A DNA stretch of 59,141 nt from an uncultured Oscillospiraceae bacterium (lineage in GTDB: Bacteria > Bacillota > Clostridia > Oscillospirales > Oscillospiraceae). Position numbers and translations under genes: made by a program. Position 1 is the first letter of the stretch. Every line of letters starts with the position of its first letter. The notes beneath the pieces are model-generated. The model saw only the letters and a program-made list of their open reading frames with translations. It ran no database searches and was not told the DNA's origin. The DNA lies in assembly GCA_934597175.1 (NCBI GenBank), contig CAKTQR010000012.1:1-59141 (forward strand), read 5' to 3'. Positions 15,187 to 23,855 of the stretch are shown one piece after another.

Positions 15187-16286
15187 TTTAGTTTCATCCA
15201 GCAGCTTGTGCCGGGGAGGGTGTCGTAGACGATGGGGACATAGCGGAATCTTACCTCGCCGAGTTCTATCATGCTCTTGACGGACTTCTGCTCGTCGGCG
15301 GCGGTGTCGGCGCTCGAGGTGCGGTAAACTCGGTCAAAGACCTTGAAAAACAAGGGGGCGCTCTGCCCGGTGACCTCGTCGACCGACTGCATGGCCTTGG
15401 CGCTGCCGACCTGCACGGAGAGGTTTGCGTTCATGCTCTTGAGCGTCCTCGTGACGGAAATGGCAAAGCCGGAGATGACCGTCTGCGGCGTGGGGGCTGC
15501 CGAGGTGGTGCTCGAATAAGCGTAGGTCACGCCCTCGGTCTCGGGCATCCTCATGCCGTTTAAGAGTATCTCGTCGACACCCATTGCGTCAAGCTCCTTG
15601 CACAGCGAGATGATGTAGTCCCGCACGATGGAGTTTGACGGGTCGAGCCACGCACCGTTATCGTCGGAAAACGCCTCGCCCGTGCTCTTGTGCAGGGCAA
15701 GCTGCGCATATCTGGACGCCAGGGTGTTGTCAACAAAGCAGCACAGCCTTGCTGCGACCTTGATATCCTTTTCGTGAAGCGAGGTGATGATGGGCTTAAG
15801 GTCAACGCTACCCGTTGTGCCGTAGCCCTTGGCGATCTCCGTTTCCGACTTCCAGACGAGCATGCCTGAGACGGTCTTGAGGTCGAGCATCAGGGTGTTA
15901 CCCTTGCCGATGCTGTCGGCATAGGCGTTCACGCTGTCGGCATTCACCTGGTCGGCGGGGACTAAGACAGCCTTTAGCTCCGTGAGCCCCTCGCCGGCAG
16001 TTGCTCGGACATTGGTGTAGTCCGGCTCACCGACTATAAGCTCGGCATTGACCGCCTCAAACTCACGCACGGTGCTGCCGTCATCGCCGGTTTGGCTAGT
16101 CTGCGTGTCGGCAAGTATCGGCAGGTCGAGGTACAGGCCGCTGTTCGTGACCACTATATACTTTTGCAGACCGTAGAAAAGCAGCACCACAAAGGCGATG
16201 AGCGACAGCACGACTATCGAAACTATCAGCGCAGGGCCGGTCTTTTTGCGCTTTCCACGGTAAAATTCGGATCTGTTACCGGACAA
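15183..16286 (-). CDS. DUF4015 putative glycoside hydrolase, membrane-anchored
   Basis: 367 residues with an N-terminal basic stretch (YRGKRKK) and a membrane anchor at about 17-40. The extracellular part contains TIM-barrel-like elements of the DUF4015/GH13-like family: 'NTLMLDLKTVSGMLVWKSE', 'IKVAARLCCFVDN', 'AWLDPSNSIVRDYIISLCKELDAMGVDEILLNGMRMP'. The 'D.KT..G' and 'LDPSN' motifs are typical. Substrate unknown, likely a cell-wall or capsule glycan. It ends 6 bp after rpiB, so it follows rpiB in one transcript. Confidence 0.75.
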   Translation of the reverse strand: MSGNRSEFYRGKRKKTGPALIVSIVVLSLIAFVVLLFYGLQKYIVVTNSGLYLDLPILADTQTSQTGDDGSTVREFEAVNAELIVGEPDYTNVRATAGEGLTELKAVLVPADQVNADSVNAYADSIGKGNTLMLDLKTVSGMLVWKSETEIAKGYGTTGSVDLKPIITSLHEKDIKVAARLCCFVDNTLASRYAQLALHKSTGEAFSDDNGAWLDPSNSIVRDYIISLCKELDAMGVDEILLNGMRMPETEGVTYAYSSTTSAAPTPQTVISGFAISVTRTLKSMNANLSVQVGSAKAMQSVDEVTGQSAPLFFKVFDRVYRTSSADTAADEQKSVKSMIELGEVRFRYVPIVYDTLPGTSCWMKLN

Positions 16287-16292
16287 TTTTTA

Positions 16293-16721
16293 TCAATCCT
16301 CTATCATGTTTATGCGGCGGACATGGCGCTCGTCGCCGGAGAAGGGCGTGTCAAGGAAGGTGTCGACTATCTTAAGGGCAAGACCCGGGCCGACGACCCT
16401 TGCGCCCATGGCAAGGATGTTTGCGTCGTTGTGCAGCCTCGTCATCTCCGCCGAGAAGCAGTCGCCGCACAGGGCGGCACGCACACCGGGAACTTTGTTT
16501 GCGGTGATGGAGATGCCGATGCCCGTGCCGCAGATGATGATGCCCTTGTCACATTCGCCGTCTGCGACTGCGTGTGCGACCGCCTTGCCGTAAACGGGAT
16601 AGTCGCAGCTTGCGTCGGAATAAGTGCCGTAATCTTTATATTCAAGACCACGGGCTTCAAGGTGCTTTATGACCTCCTGCTTGAGAGCAAAGCCGCCGTG
16701 GTCAGAGCCGAGTGCAATCAT
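16293..16721 (-). CDS. rpiB: Ribose 5-phosphate isomerase B
   Basis: 142 residues. Start at 16721 (MIALGSDHGG), behind GGAGG; upstream in-frame codons lie in the promoter. 'SDHGGF.LK' at the N terminus, 'ICGTGIGISI.ANK.PGVRAA' with the catalytic Cys, and 'RLHNDANILAMGAR' are diagnostic of RpiB. It interconverts ribose-5-P and ribulose-5-P in the pentose phosphate pathway, or acts on related sugar phosphates. Own promoter at 16753-16781. Confidence 0.95.
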   Translation of the reverse strand: MIALGSDHGGFALKQEVIKHLEARGLEYKDYGTYSDASCDYPVYGKAVAHAVADGECDKGIIICGTGIGISITANKVPGVRAALCGDCFSAEMTRLHNDANILAMGARVVGPGLALKIVDTFLDTPFSGDERHVRRINMIED

Positions 16722-16752
16722 GGGTGTAACCTCCAAAATAATTATCCATATA

Positions 16753-16781
16753 ATTATACAATACTCAACATTAAAATACAA
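16753..16781 (-). promoter_or_regulatory. Promoter of rpiB
   Basis: On the minus strand TTGTAT, 17 nt, TATAAT, 31 bp before the start codon. Confidence 0.65.
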
Positions 16782-16784
16782 TAT

Positions 16785-18551
16785 TTAAAACGGCCAGCTC
16801 GGCATCCACTTTAGAAGCCGTGTCGCAAGCTCCGAATTGACCGGCCGCCCGGACAAAACGGGGTAGAACACCGCAAAAAGTATGATAGACAGCGCCGTCA
16901 GCCCGTAAACATTGGCTTTCCAGTACCTCGTCCCCGTGCGCATGAGGGAGAATATGCGGCACACGGCGAGCGTCAGGAACACCGCCGAGGGGAAGTAGTG
17001 GTACTCGAAGGTCGTACGGGTGATGAACACCCACGGCAGCAGCTGCGCAAGGTAGCCGATGACGATGAACGCAGAAACCTTGTCTTTTCGGCGGATAGCA
17101 AGATATGCGCATATGCCGATGGCAACGAGCCCCGCCCAGCACAGCACGGGGTTTAAAAATGCGCCGAAGGAGGAGCGTGTGCCGTCATTAAAGTACAACA
17201 GATAGTACAGTATCGGTCTTATATCGAGCACCCACTGATACCAGCGTGAGGAGTAGGGATGCTCCGAGTGCACGCCCGAGTGGTAGGTGAACATGAACTT
17301 CTGGTTTTCGATGACGATATCGGCATATTCCTTTGTAAAGAACATGCCCACGCCGTGCATGCCCCTCGCCGTGCCGTAGGCAAAGTAGCTGACATAGTAG
17401 ACAAGGCAGGGTATCGCCACGAAAAACACGAGGCAGAACAGGCAGTTTTTAATAAACCGCTTTGCTCCGCAGCCGCTCTTGAGAAGCTTTATCCAGTTGA
17501 TGAGCCAAATGACCGCAAGTCCCGCACCGGCATACAGGCAGGTCCACTTGCAGGCAACGCCGATGCCGAAGAACACGCCGGAAAGCGCCAAATGCCGCAG
17601 CCTGCCGCCGTTTACATACAGGTACATGGAAAGGTACATGAGCAGGATGAAGAACACGGCGTAGGTGTCTATCGTTGCGATGCGTGTCTGCGTAAAGTGC
17701 ATGAAGTCAAAGGCAAATATCGCAGTGCCGCAGGCGGGAACGGTGATGCCGCCGAACATTTTCTTGAGGAAAACATACAAAACCGGCAGCATCCCGACAC
17801 CGAACAGCGTGCCGGCAAAGCGCCAGCCGAACGGAGTCATGCCGAAAAGCTTGATGCCGAAGGCGATGATGAGCTTGCCGAGCGGGGGGTGGGATATCTC
17901 GTAGGGGTTTATGCCCTGAAGATGCTCGTAAGCGGTGCGGGCGTGGTATATCTCGTCAAAATAGGTGCTGTTGAGGTAATACTGATAATCGGGCACGACG
18001 CTCTGCTCGTCGAAAAGCTCGGCAGCGTCGGTCGTGTAGTTTATAAGCGTGCCGTCGGCAGACTTTACGGCGACCTCGCCGAGGTAGAGCTCCTTATCGG
18101 CGGTCAAGCGGATGTATCTTGTGCTTGCATCCATGCCGTCAAAAAATTCTGCGCTTACCCATTTAAACAATGCGGCGTAATTTTGCTCTACGGTGGCGGC
18201 AGTGTACCAATACTCGCCGTCGTGCGAGTATTCCACCGTGTACGAGCCGGTGTTCAGCCCCGTGTACAGCATGAGGGAGGACACCGTCTGTTCACGGCCT
18301 AAGTCGAGCTCCACGCTTTCGTTCGGCTCGAAGCGATAAAAGCTCTGCGGAGCTTTCGTGTCGCCGAGATTATAAAACGCCACGGCCGAGTATATTATTA
18401 CAATAAGTCCGAGCACGAGCGCATCACGCCGGGAAAAGCTGCGACCGGCATCAGATTTGAGCTCCGCCGTTTTCGGAGCGGGACAGCCGAGGAAAAACAG
18501 CAGGATAAACAGCGCCGTAACGATGGGGAAAACAAGAGTTATACCGCTCAA
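16785..18551 (-). CDS. Protein O-mannosyltransferase (PMT, GT39-like) with discoidin-like domain
   Basis: 588-residue multi-pass membrane enzyme. Conserved 'YFDEIYHARTAYEHL' and 'ISHPPLGKLII' near 195-225 are the acidic motif and HPPLGK loop of PMT/ArnT-type glycosyltransferases, which use polyprenyl-phosphate sugars on the outer face. Between the first membrane helices, residues ~75-180 form a beta-rich F5/8-type-C-like domain ('SVELDLGREQTVSSLMLYTGLNTGSYTVEYSHDG'), an unusual insertion. TTG start behind AAAGGAGG. C-terminal half has many membrane spans. It would glycosylate exported proteins or wall polymers. Confidence 0.85.
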   Translation of the reverse strand: MSGITLVFPIVTALFILLFFLGCPAPKTAELKSDAGRSFSRRDALVLGLIVIIYSAVAFYNLGDTKAPQSFYRFEPNESVELDLGREQTVSSLMLYTGLNTGSYTVEYSHDGEYWYTAATVEQNYAALFKWVSAEFFDGMDASTRYIRLTADKELYLGEVAVKSADGTLINYTTDAAELFDEQSVVPDYQYYLNSTYFDEIYHARTAYEHLQGINPYEISHPPLGKLIIAFGIKLFGMTPFGWRFAGTLFGVGMLPVLYVFLKKMFGGITVPACGTAIFAFDFMHFTQTRIATIDTYAVFFILLMYLSMYLYVNGGRLRHLALSGVFFGIGVACKWTCLYAGAGLAVIWLINWIKLLKSGCGAKRFIKNCLFCLVFFVAIPCLVYYVSYFAYGTARGMHGVGMFFTKEYADIVIENQKFMFTYHSGVHSEHPYSSRWYQWVLDIRPILYYLLYFNDGTRSSFGAFLNPVLCWAGLVAIGICAYLAIRRKDKVSAFIVIGYLAQLLPWVFITRTTFEYHYFPSAVFLTLAVCRIFSLMRTGTRYWKANVYGLTALSIILFAVFYPVLSGRPVNSELATRLLKWMPSWPF

Positions 18552-18639
18552 AACCGCCGCCTCCTTTCAGAAAATGAGTATCATATGGAGAGTTTAACCC
18601 AATATTTTAATTTTTTCAATAGTCAAACCGCATGAATAC

Positions 18640-18668
18640 TTGACATAATACCATAATCGGGATAAAAT
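18640..18668 (+). promoter_or_regulatory. Promoter of rny
   Basis: TTGACA, 17 nt, TAAAAT, leaving an untranslated leader of about 155 nt. Confidence 0.7.
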
Positions 18669-18674
18669 AAATCG

Positions 18675-18829
18675 GATAATATTTAGGATACCTTGGGGAG
18701 GTGTCCTTTAGATATTAGTTTTCAATTCTACGGACGGATTCGCTTGATGGTCCGTCTTGCCTTAGATTTTACCACAGCATCACAAACCACCGCAAAATTC
18801 TAAAAGAATGGAGGTGTGTTTACTTTCTT
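18675..18829 (+). promoter_or_regulatory. Structured 5' leader of rny
   Basis: Two hairpins are visible: GGATACCT/AGGTGTCC-type near 18689-18709 and ACGGAC/GTCCGT near 18733-18755. No T run follows either, so they are not intrinsic terminators. RNase Y is often autoregulated at mRNA level, so a role in stability is possible (inference). GGAGGTG is 12 nt before the ATG, longer than usual. Confidence 0.4.
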
Positions 18830-20371
18830 ATGAAATTATGGTTAGCTATCGTTTTAATTGTCGTAGCTTTTGCAGTTGCATTCTTTTTAGGCGTGACCTA
18901 CCGCAAAAAGGTCGCCGAGCGTGAGATAATGAGCGCAGAGGATGAAGCAAAGCGAATTATAAATGACGCCATAAAAAACGCCGAGAGCAAAAAGCGTGAG
19001 GCTCTCGTCGAGGCAAAGGAAGAAATACACAAAAGCCGCTCGGAGTATGAGCGGGAAGAAAAGGTACGCCGTGCCGACCTGCAGAAGCAGGAAAGAAGAC
19101 TTCAGCAGAAGGAAGAAAATCTTGACCGAAAGACCGATTCTCTCGAACGCAAGAACGAATCCTTAGCGCAGAAGATATCCGCCGTCGAGGCTCAGCAGGC
19201 CGAGATCGCACTCATCAAGAAAAGCCAGCTCGAAATGCTCGAAAAGGTTTCGGGCTACACCGTTGAGGAGGCTAAAAACTACCTCATCAATGCTCTGAAA
19301 GACGAAGTTACGCATGAAATGGCCGTCAAGGTCAAGGAGATCGAGGCTCAGTACAAGGAAGAAGCCGATGAGCGTGCAAGAGAGATCATCGTCACCGCCA
19401 TCCAGCGCTGCGCCGCCGACCATGCAAGCGAAGTCACCGTCTCCGTCGTACCTCTCCCCAACGACGAGATGAAGGGACGCATCATCGGCCGTGAGGGCCG
19501 CAACATCCGCAGCATCGAAACTCTTACCGGCTGCGACCTTATCATTGACGACACCCCCGAGGCAATCACCGTTTCCAGCTTTGACCCCGTTCGCCGTGAG
19601 GTCGCCCGTATCGCACTTGAAAAGCTCATTGCCGACGGCAGGATCCACCCCGCCCGCATTGAGGAAATGGTCGCCAAGGCCCAGAAGGAGGTCAACGCCA
19701 CCATCAAGGCCGAAGGCGAAAGAGCCGTGTTCGAAACGAATATCCACGGTCTTAATCAGGAGCTCGTCAAGCTCCTCGGCCGCATGAGATACCGTACCAG
19801 CTACGGTCAGAATGTGCTTAACCACTCTATCGAGGTGTCGCACATCTCCGGCCTTATCGCAGCCGAGCTCGGCGTTGATGTCACCACTGCAAAGCGTGCC
19901 GGTCTTCTGCACGATATCGGCAAGGCCATCGACCACGAGGTCGAGGGCAGCCATGTCACCATCGGCGTTGAGATCTGCAAGAAGTACAAGGAAAGCGAAG
20001 CGGTCATCCACGCCATCGAGGCTCACCACAACGATGTCGAGCCGCACAGTGTCATCGCCTGCATCGTTCAGGCGGCCGACGCTATCAGCGCATCCCGCCC
20101 CGGCGCAAGACGAGAGAATATCGAAAACTATGTCAAGCGTCTTGAAAAGCTGGAGGAGATATCCAAGAGCTTCCCCGGCATCGCAGGCAGCTATGCCATT
20201 CAGGCAGGCCGTGAGATCCGTGTCATGGTCAAGCCCGAGGAAGTACCCGAGGATAAGATGGTGCTGCTGGCTCGTGATATCGCAAAGAAGATCGAGGAAG
20301 AGCTCACCTATCCCGGCCAGATCAAGGTCCATGTCCTGCGTGAGACCAAGGCCGTTGAGTACGCAAAGTAA
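18830..20371 (+). CDS. rny: Ribonuclease Y
   Basis: 513 residues with all parts of RNase Y: N-terminal membrane helix (about 2-22), long charged coiled coil (about 30-190, 'REALVEAKEEIHKSRSEYE'), KH domain with GRIIGREGRN, and HD domain with 'LLHDIGKAIDHEVEGSH'. It is the main endonuclease starting mRNA decay in Firmicutes, acting at the membrane. Single gene with own promoter, leader and terminator. Confidence 0.97.
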   Translation: MKLWLAIVLIVVAFAVAFFLGVTYRKKVAEREIMSAEDEAKRIINDAIKNAESKKREALVEAKEEIHKSRSEYEREEKVRRADLQKQERRLQQKEENLDRKTDSLERKNESLAQKISAVEAQQAEIALIKKSQLEMLEKVSGYTVEEAKNYLINALKDEVTHEMAVKVKEIEAQYKEEADERAREIIVTAIQRCAADHASEVTVSVVPLPNDEMKGRIIGREGRNIRSIETLTGCDLIIDDTPEAITVSSFDPVRREVARIALEKLIADGRIHPARIEEMVAKAQKEVNATIKAEGERAVFETNIHGLNQELVKLLGRMRYRTSYGQNVLNHSIEVSHISGLIAAELGVDVTTAKRAGLLHDIGKAIDHEVEGSHVTIGVEICKKYKESEAVIHAIEAHHNDVEPHSVIACIVQAADAISASRPGARRENIENYVKRLEKLEEISKSFPGIAGSYAIQAGREIRVMVKPEEVPEDKMVLLARDIAKKIEEELTYPGQIKVHVLRETKAVEYAK

Positions 20372-20381
20372 TTTAAAATGC

Positions 20382-20412
20382 AAAAATCCCGCTCACATGA
20401 GCGGGATTTTTT
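20382..20412. terminator. Bidirectional terminator
   Basis: AAAAATCCCGCTCA/TGAGCGGGATTTTT stem between the convergent rny and oadB genes. Confidence 0.85.
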
Positions 20413-20415
20413 ATA

Positions 20416-21636
20416 TCATCCGAATACAGAAAGCAGGAAGCCTGCGGCGATCGCCGAGCCTATGACGCCTGCAACATTCGGACCCATTGCGTGCATGAGC
20501 AGGTAATTGTTCTTGTTGCTCTTGCGTGCAACATCCTGCGAGACACGGGCTGCCATCGGGACGGCGGAAACGCCTGCCGAGCCGATGAGGGGATTTATCT
20601 TGCCGCCGGAAAGGCGGTACATGACCCTGCCGCCGAGAAGTCCGCCGGTGGTGGAGATCATGAACGACAGAAGGCCGAGTGCAATAATTTTCAGCGTGTT
20701 CCAGTCAAGGAAGCTCTGTGCGACCATCGTTGCACCCACGGAGGTGGCAAGGAAGATGGTCACGATGTTCATGAGCGCATTTTGCGCAGTGTCGGAGAGT
20801 CTGTCGGTCACGCCGCACTCACGGAAGAGATTGCCGAGCATGAGGCAGCCGATGAGCGGTGCTGTCGACGGCAGCAGCAGGATAACGAAGGTCGCAACGA
20901 CGACGGGGAAGATTATCTTCTCCTTTTTTGAGACCTCACGGGCCTGCTCCATCTTGACCTTGCGCATCTCCTCGGTGGTGAAAAGTTTCATGAGCGGCGG
21001 CTGTATCATCGGGATGAGCGCCATGTAAGAGTACGCCGCAATTGCGATAGGACCTAATAGCTGCGGGGCAAGGCGGGTGGCAGTGAATATCGCCGTCGGG
21101 CCGTCAGCGCCGCCGATGATGCCGATGGAGGCCGCCTCAGGACCTGAAAAGCCGATGCACACGGCAAGGAAGAACGCTAAAAACACGCCGAGCTGCGCCG
21201 CTGCGCCCAAAAGCAGGCTCTTGGGATTGGCAAGCAGCGGCCCAAAGTCCGTCATTGCGCCGACGCCGAGGAAAATTAGCGAGGGGTAGATACCGGCCTT
21301 AACGCCGATATAGAAAAAGTCCAAGAGCCCTGCATTGCTCATTATGTGGCCGTAGCTGTGATAGTAGGGGCTTGTCTCGTCAATAAACTGCGCCCACAGC
21401 TCGGGGTGGTACAGGGCGTTGTCGCCCTGCCCGACAAAGTAGCTGAGGTTTGACAAAAGGCAGCCGAAAGCGATGCCGCACAGCAGAAGCGGCTCGTATT
21501 TTTTCACGATGCCGAGGTACAGCAGCACAAAGGCGATGAGTATCATGACGAGGTTTTTCCAGCCGCCGTCGGTCGTGAAGAAGGAAGCAAAGCCCGACTC
21601 AAGTGCAAGCTTTTGTAGCGAATCGAGAATGTTCAT
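20416..21636 (-). CDS. oadB: Sodium-translocating decarboxylase beta subunit
   Basis: 406 residues, multi-pass membrane protein. 'IIGGADGPTAIFTATRLAP' holds the conserved Asp of the Na+/biotin site; 'GSAGVSAVPMAARV' near the C terminus is also typical. The beta subunit decarboxylates carboxybiotin and pumps Na+ outward. Last gene of the operon oadA-oadG-biotin carrier-oadB; ATG behind AAAGGAGG. Whether the substrate is oxaloacetate, glutaconyl-CoA or methylmalonyl-CoA is set by the alpha subunit, which here is of oxaloacetate/pyruvate type. Confidence 0.92.
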   Translation of the reverse strand: MNILDSLQKLALESGFASFFTTDGGWKNLVMILIAFVLLYLGIVKKYEPLLLCGIAFGCLLSNLSYFVGQGDNALYHPELWAQFIDETSPYYHSYGHIMSNAGLLDFFYIGVKAGIYPSLIFLGVGAMTDFGPLLANPKSLLLGAAAQLGVFLAFFLAVCIGFSGPEAASIGIIGGADGPTAIFTATRLAPQLLGPIAIAAYSYMALIPMIQPPLMKLFTTEEMRKVKMEQAREVSKKEKIIFPVVVATFVILLLPSTAPLIGCLMLGNLFRECGVTDRLSDTAQNALMNIVTIFLATSVGATMVAQSFLDWNTLKIIALGLLSFMISTTGGLLGGRVMYRLSGGKINPLIGSAGVSAVPMAARVSQDVARKSNKNNYLLMHAMGPNVAGVIGSAIAAGFLLSVFG

Positions 21637-21648
21637 CCGAAGCCTCCT

Positions 21649-22017
21649 TTATGAGAGCACCACGAGCGGCGCACCCGTCTCTACGACCGCACCCTTGGAG
21701 ACGATTATCTGCGCCACCGTGCCGGACTTGGGTGCGGCAACCTCGTTTTCCATCTTCATGGCCTCCAAAATGAGCAGAGCGTCGCCCTCGGCGACCTTTT
21801 GACCGACGGAGACATTTATCTTTAAAATGTTGCCGGGCATGGGGCTTTTTACGACCTCGCCTGCGGCAAACGACGGCGCTGCTGCTGCCGGTGCGGCAGC
21901 CGGAGCTGCGGCAGCGGGGGCGGGGGAGTAGACCTCGTACTCGTCAACGAGCATGGCCTGTCCGGCCTCGACCTCGACCTCATATGTCCTGTTATTCAAA
22001 GTGACCTTATACTTCAT
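21649..22017 (-). CDS. gcdC: Biotin carboxyl carrier protein of the sodium-pumping decarboxylase
   Basis: 122 residues. An N-terminal 'KYKVTLNNRTYEVEVE' segment, an Ala/Pro-rich flexible linker (about 31-52) and a C-terminal biotinyl domain with EAMKMEN, where Lys88 would carry biotin. The swinging arm moves CO2 from the carboxyltransferase to OadB. The start overlaps the oadG stop by 11 bp. As in GcdC, the carrier is separate instead of fused to the alpha subunit. Confidence 0.92.
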   Translation of the reverse strand: MKYKVTLNNRTYEVEVEAGQAMLVDEYEVYSPAPAAAAPAAAPAAAAPSFAAGEVVKSPMPGNILKINVSVGQKVAEGDALLILEAMKMENEVAAPKSGTVAQIIVSKGAVVETGAPLVVLS

Positions 22018-22336
22018 CGTCCTTGACCTCCTTGATGGAAATAAAGCGGAGCTCGTTTAGGGGCTTACCCAGGCTGTCGGCAACGATAGCCATTATCATG
22101 GCGGCATCCCTCGGGTCTGTGTCGTATAGCTTCAGCTCGCCTGCCGACCCCGGGGCGGGCTCGGGAGCTTTCTCGGGTGCGGGCGCAGCGGCTTCGGGAG
22201 CGGCGTTTTTCTTCATCGCCTTGCCGACGAGCATCACGACGCACATCAAAAGCACAAGGCCGATGAACACGACGAGATAGCCCAAAACGGCCGTCAGGGC
22301 GGCATCGCCTATAGACATGTTGATTAAATCGTTCAT
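22007..22336 (-). CDS. oadG: Sodium pump decarboxylase gamma subunit
   Basis: 109 residues with one N-terminal membrane segment (about 13-38, 'LGYLVVFIGLVLLMCVVMLVG') followed by an Ala/Pro/Glu linker ('APEKAPEPAPG') and a soluble tail 'MIMAIVADSLGKP'. This is the OadG plan: a membrane anchor that holds the complex together. Located between oadA and the biotin carrier. RBS GGAGG. Confidence 0.85.
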   Translation of the reverse strand: MNDLINMSIGDAALTAVLGYLVVFIGLVLLMCVVMLVGKAMKKNAAPEAAAPAPEKAPEPAPGSAGELKLYDTDPRDAAMIMAIVADSLGKPLNELRFISIKEVKDDEV

Positions 22337-22348
22337 ATCGCCGCCTCC

Positions 22349-23731
22349 TTACGCCTCGGTGATGGTGTAGCGCACGGTTTTTTCCTCACGCTCACGGCGA
22401 GCATCGAAAAAGCTCTCTGCGACCTGCGGGAAGGCAATATAGCTGAGGACATCCTCCTCACAGCGGGCGTTATCGCCCAAGTGCTCGACTGCCTTTTCGT
22501 AAACATCGGTCGGCAGCGTGTCGGCATAGCGACCCTCGATGGGCTTTTCGCCGTTTAGGATCTTTGCACGGACGGCCTCGTCGATGGGTGCGGGGGTCTT
22601 GCCGTACTCACCACGGCAGTAGGCCTTGAGCTCAGCGCCGACATTTTTGTACCGCTCACCGGCAAGCACATTCTGCACTGCCTGCGAGCCGATTATCTGG
22701 CTCGTCGGCGTTACCAGCGGGGGATAGCCCATGTCCTTGCGCACACGGGGCGTCTCGGCGAGCGCCTCGTCAAAGCGGTCGAGAGCGTTCATCATCTTAA
22801 GCTGGCTCAAGAGGTTTGACAGCATGCCGCCGGGTATCTGATAGTTAAGGCACTGGGTGTCGGTGGACATGGAAATGGGGTTGAGCGTGCCGTCGGCGAT
22901 ATACTCGTTGCGGATGGGCTTAAAGAAATCCGCCATTTCGATGAGGATCTTCTCGTCCAGCCCCGTCTCGTAGCCGAGCTCCTTGAGCGTGTAGTTGAGC
23001 GTCTCGGTCGCAGGCTGCGAGGTGCCGCCGGAAAACGGCGAGATGGCGGTGTCGATAACATCCGCACCGGCCTCGACGGCCTTGAGATAGGTCATGAACG
23101 CAAGACCCGTCGTTGAGTGCGTGTGGACGACGACCGGCAGGTCGACGGCGTCCTTTATGCCGGAGACGAGGTCATAGGCGCTCTTGGGGCTCATGATGCC
23201 CGCCATGTCCTTGATGCAGATCGAGCTCACGCCCATTTCCTTTAGCTCACGCACGAGCTCGACATATTTATCGATGGTGTGCACGGGGCTTGTGGTGTAG
23301 GATATAGCGCCGGATGCCTCCGCACCCTGCTTGACGGTCTCCTCGATGGCGACCTTGAGGTTTGTCGGGTCATTGAGTGCGTCAAAGGTGCGGATGATGT
23401 CAATGCCGTTTTTAACAGAGCAGCGGACAAAACGGCGCACGATATCGTCCGGATAGTGCTTGTAGCCGAGGATGTTCTGCCCACGCAGCAGCATTTGCAG
23501 CTTTGTGTTCGGCATTTTTGCACGCATTTTGCGCAGGCGCTCCCACGGATCTTCGTTCAGATACCGCAGGCAGACATCAAAGGTCGCACCGCCCCAGCAC
23601 TCCACGGAATAAAACCCCGCCTTGTCTATCCTCTCAAGGATGGGCTCAAACTTGTCATAGGGAAGTCTCGTGGCGATAAGCGACTGGTTTGCGTCACGCA
23701 GTACGGTCTCGGTAAATTGAACTTTCTTCAT
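22349..23731 (-). CDS. oadA: Oxaloacetate decarboxylase alpha / pyruvate carboxylase subunit B (carboxyltransferase)
   Basis: 460 residues. TIM-barrel carboxyltransferase with 'ETVLRDANQSLIATR' at the N terminus, 'RGQNILGYKHYPDD', 'IRTFDALND', the catalytic 'CIKDMAGIMSP' (carbamylatable-type Lys) and 'HTHSTTGLA' metal-binding His pair, then the post-barrel helical domain. There is no biotinyl domain at the C terminus, consistent with the separate carrier gene. The complex couples decarboxylation of oxaloacetate to Na+ export. No biotin carboxylase is near, which favours the decarboxylase direction. Confidence 0.93.
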   Translation of the reverse strand: MKKVQFTETVLRDANQSLIATRLPYDKFEPILERIDKAGFYSVECWGGATFDVCLRYLNEDPWERLRKMRAKMPNTKLQMLLRGQNILGYKHYPDDIVRRFVRCSVKNGIDIIRTFDALNDPTNLKVAIEETVKQGAEASGAISYTTSPVHTIDKYVELVRELKEMGVSSICIKDMAGIMSPKSAYDLVSGIKDAVDLPVVVHTHSTTGLAFMTYLKAVEAGADVIDTAISPFSGGTSQPATETLNYTLKELGYETGLDEKILIEMADFFKPIRNEYIADGTLNPISMSTDTQCLNYQIPGGMLSNLLSQLKMMNALDRFDEALAETPRVRKDMGYPPLVTPTSQIIGSQAVQNVLAGERYKNVGAELKAYCRGEYGKTPAPIDEAVRAKILNGEKPIEGRYADTLPTDVYEKAVEHLGDNARCEEDVLSYIAFPQVAESFFDARREREEKTVRYTITEA

Positions 23732-23763
23732 TATAATCCTCCCTTTTTGCAGTGTTTGCCGTT

Positions 23764-23769
23764 ATTATA
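23764..23769 (-). promoter_or_regulatory. Extended -10 box of the oad operon
   Basis: Minus strand reads TATGGTATAAT, an extended -10, about 33 bp before oadA. No good -35 at the matching distance. Confidence 0.45.
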
Positions 23770-23820
23770 CCATAAAGCAATACTATTTGTATAGGATTAC
23801 GCAACAGTGCGGAAATTATT

Positions 23821-23848
23821 AAAAAAGAGAGGCGAAAGCCTCTCTTTT
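23821..23848 (-). terminator. Terminator after the 93-residue conserved gene
   Basis: AAAAGAGAGGC/GCCTCTCTTTT with GAAA tetraloop; the A run gives a T tail on the minus strand. Confidence 0.8.
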
Positions 23849-23855
23849 AAGTCTT

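Noticed and set aside
17259..18302. 347-codon frame antisense to the mannosyltransferase
   Set aside because: Shadow of the PMT coding strand; no start signal and no recognisable domain.
19163..20383. Long open frame antisense to rny (406 codons)
   Set aside because: It mirrors the codon pattern of the clearly real rny gene, has no ribosome-binding site and resembles no family.
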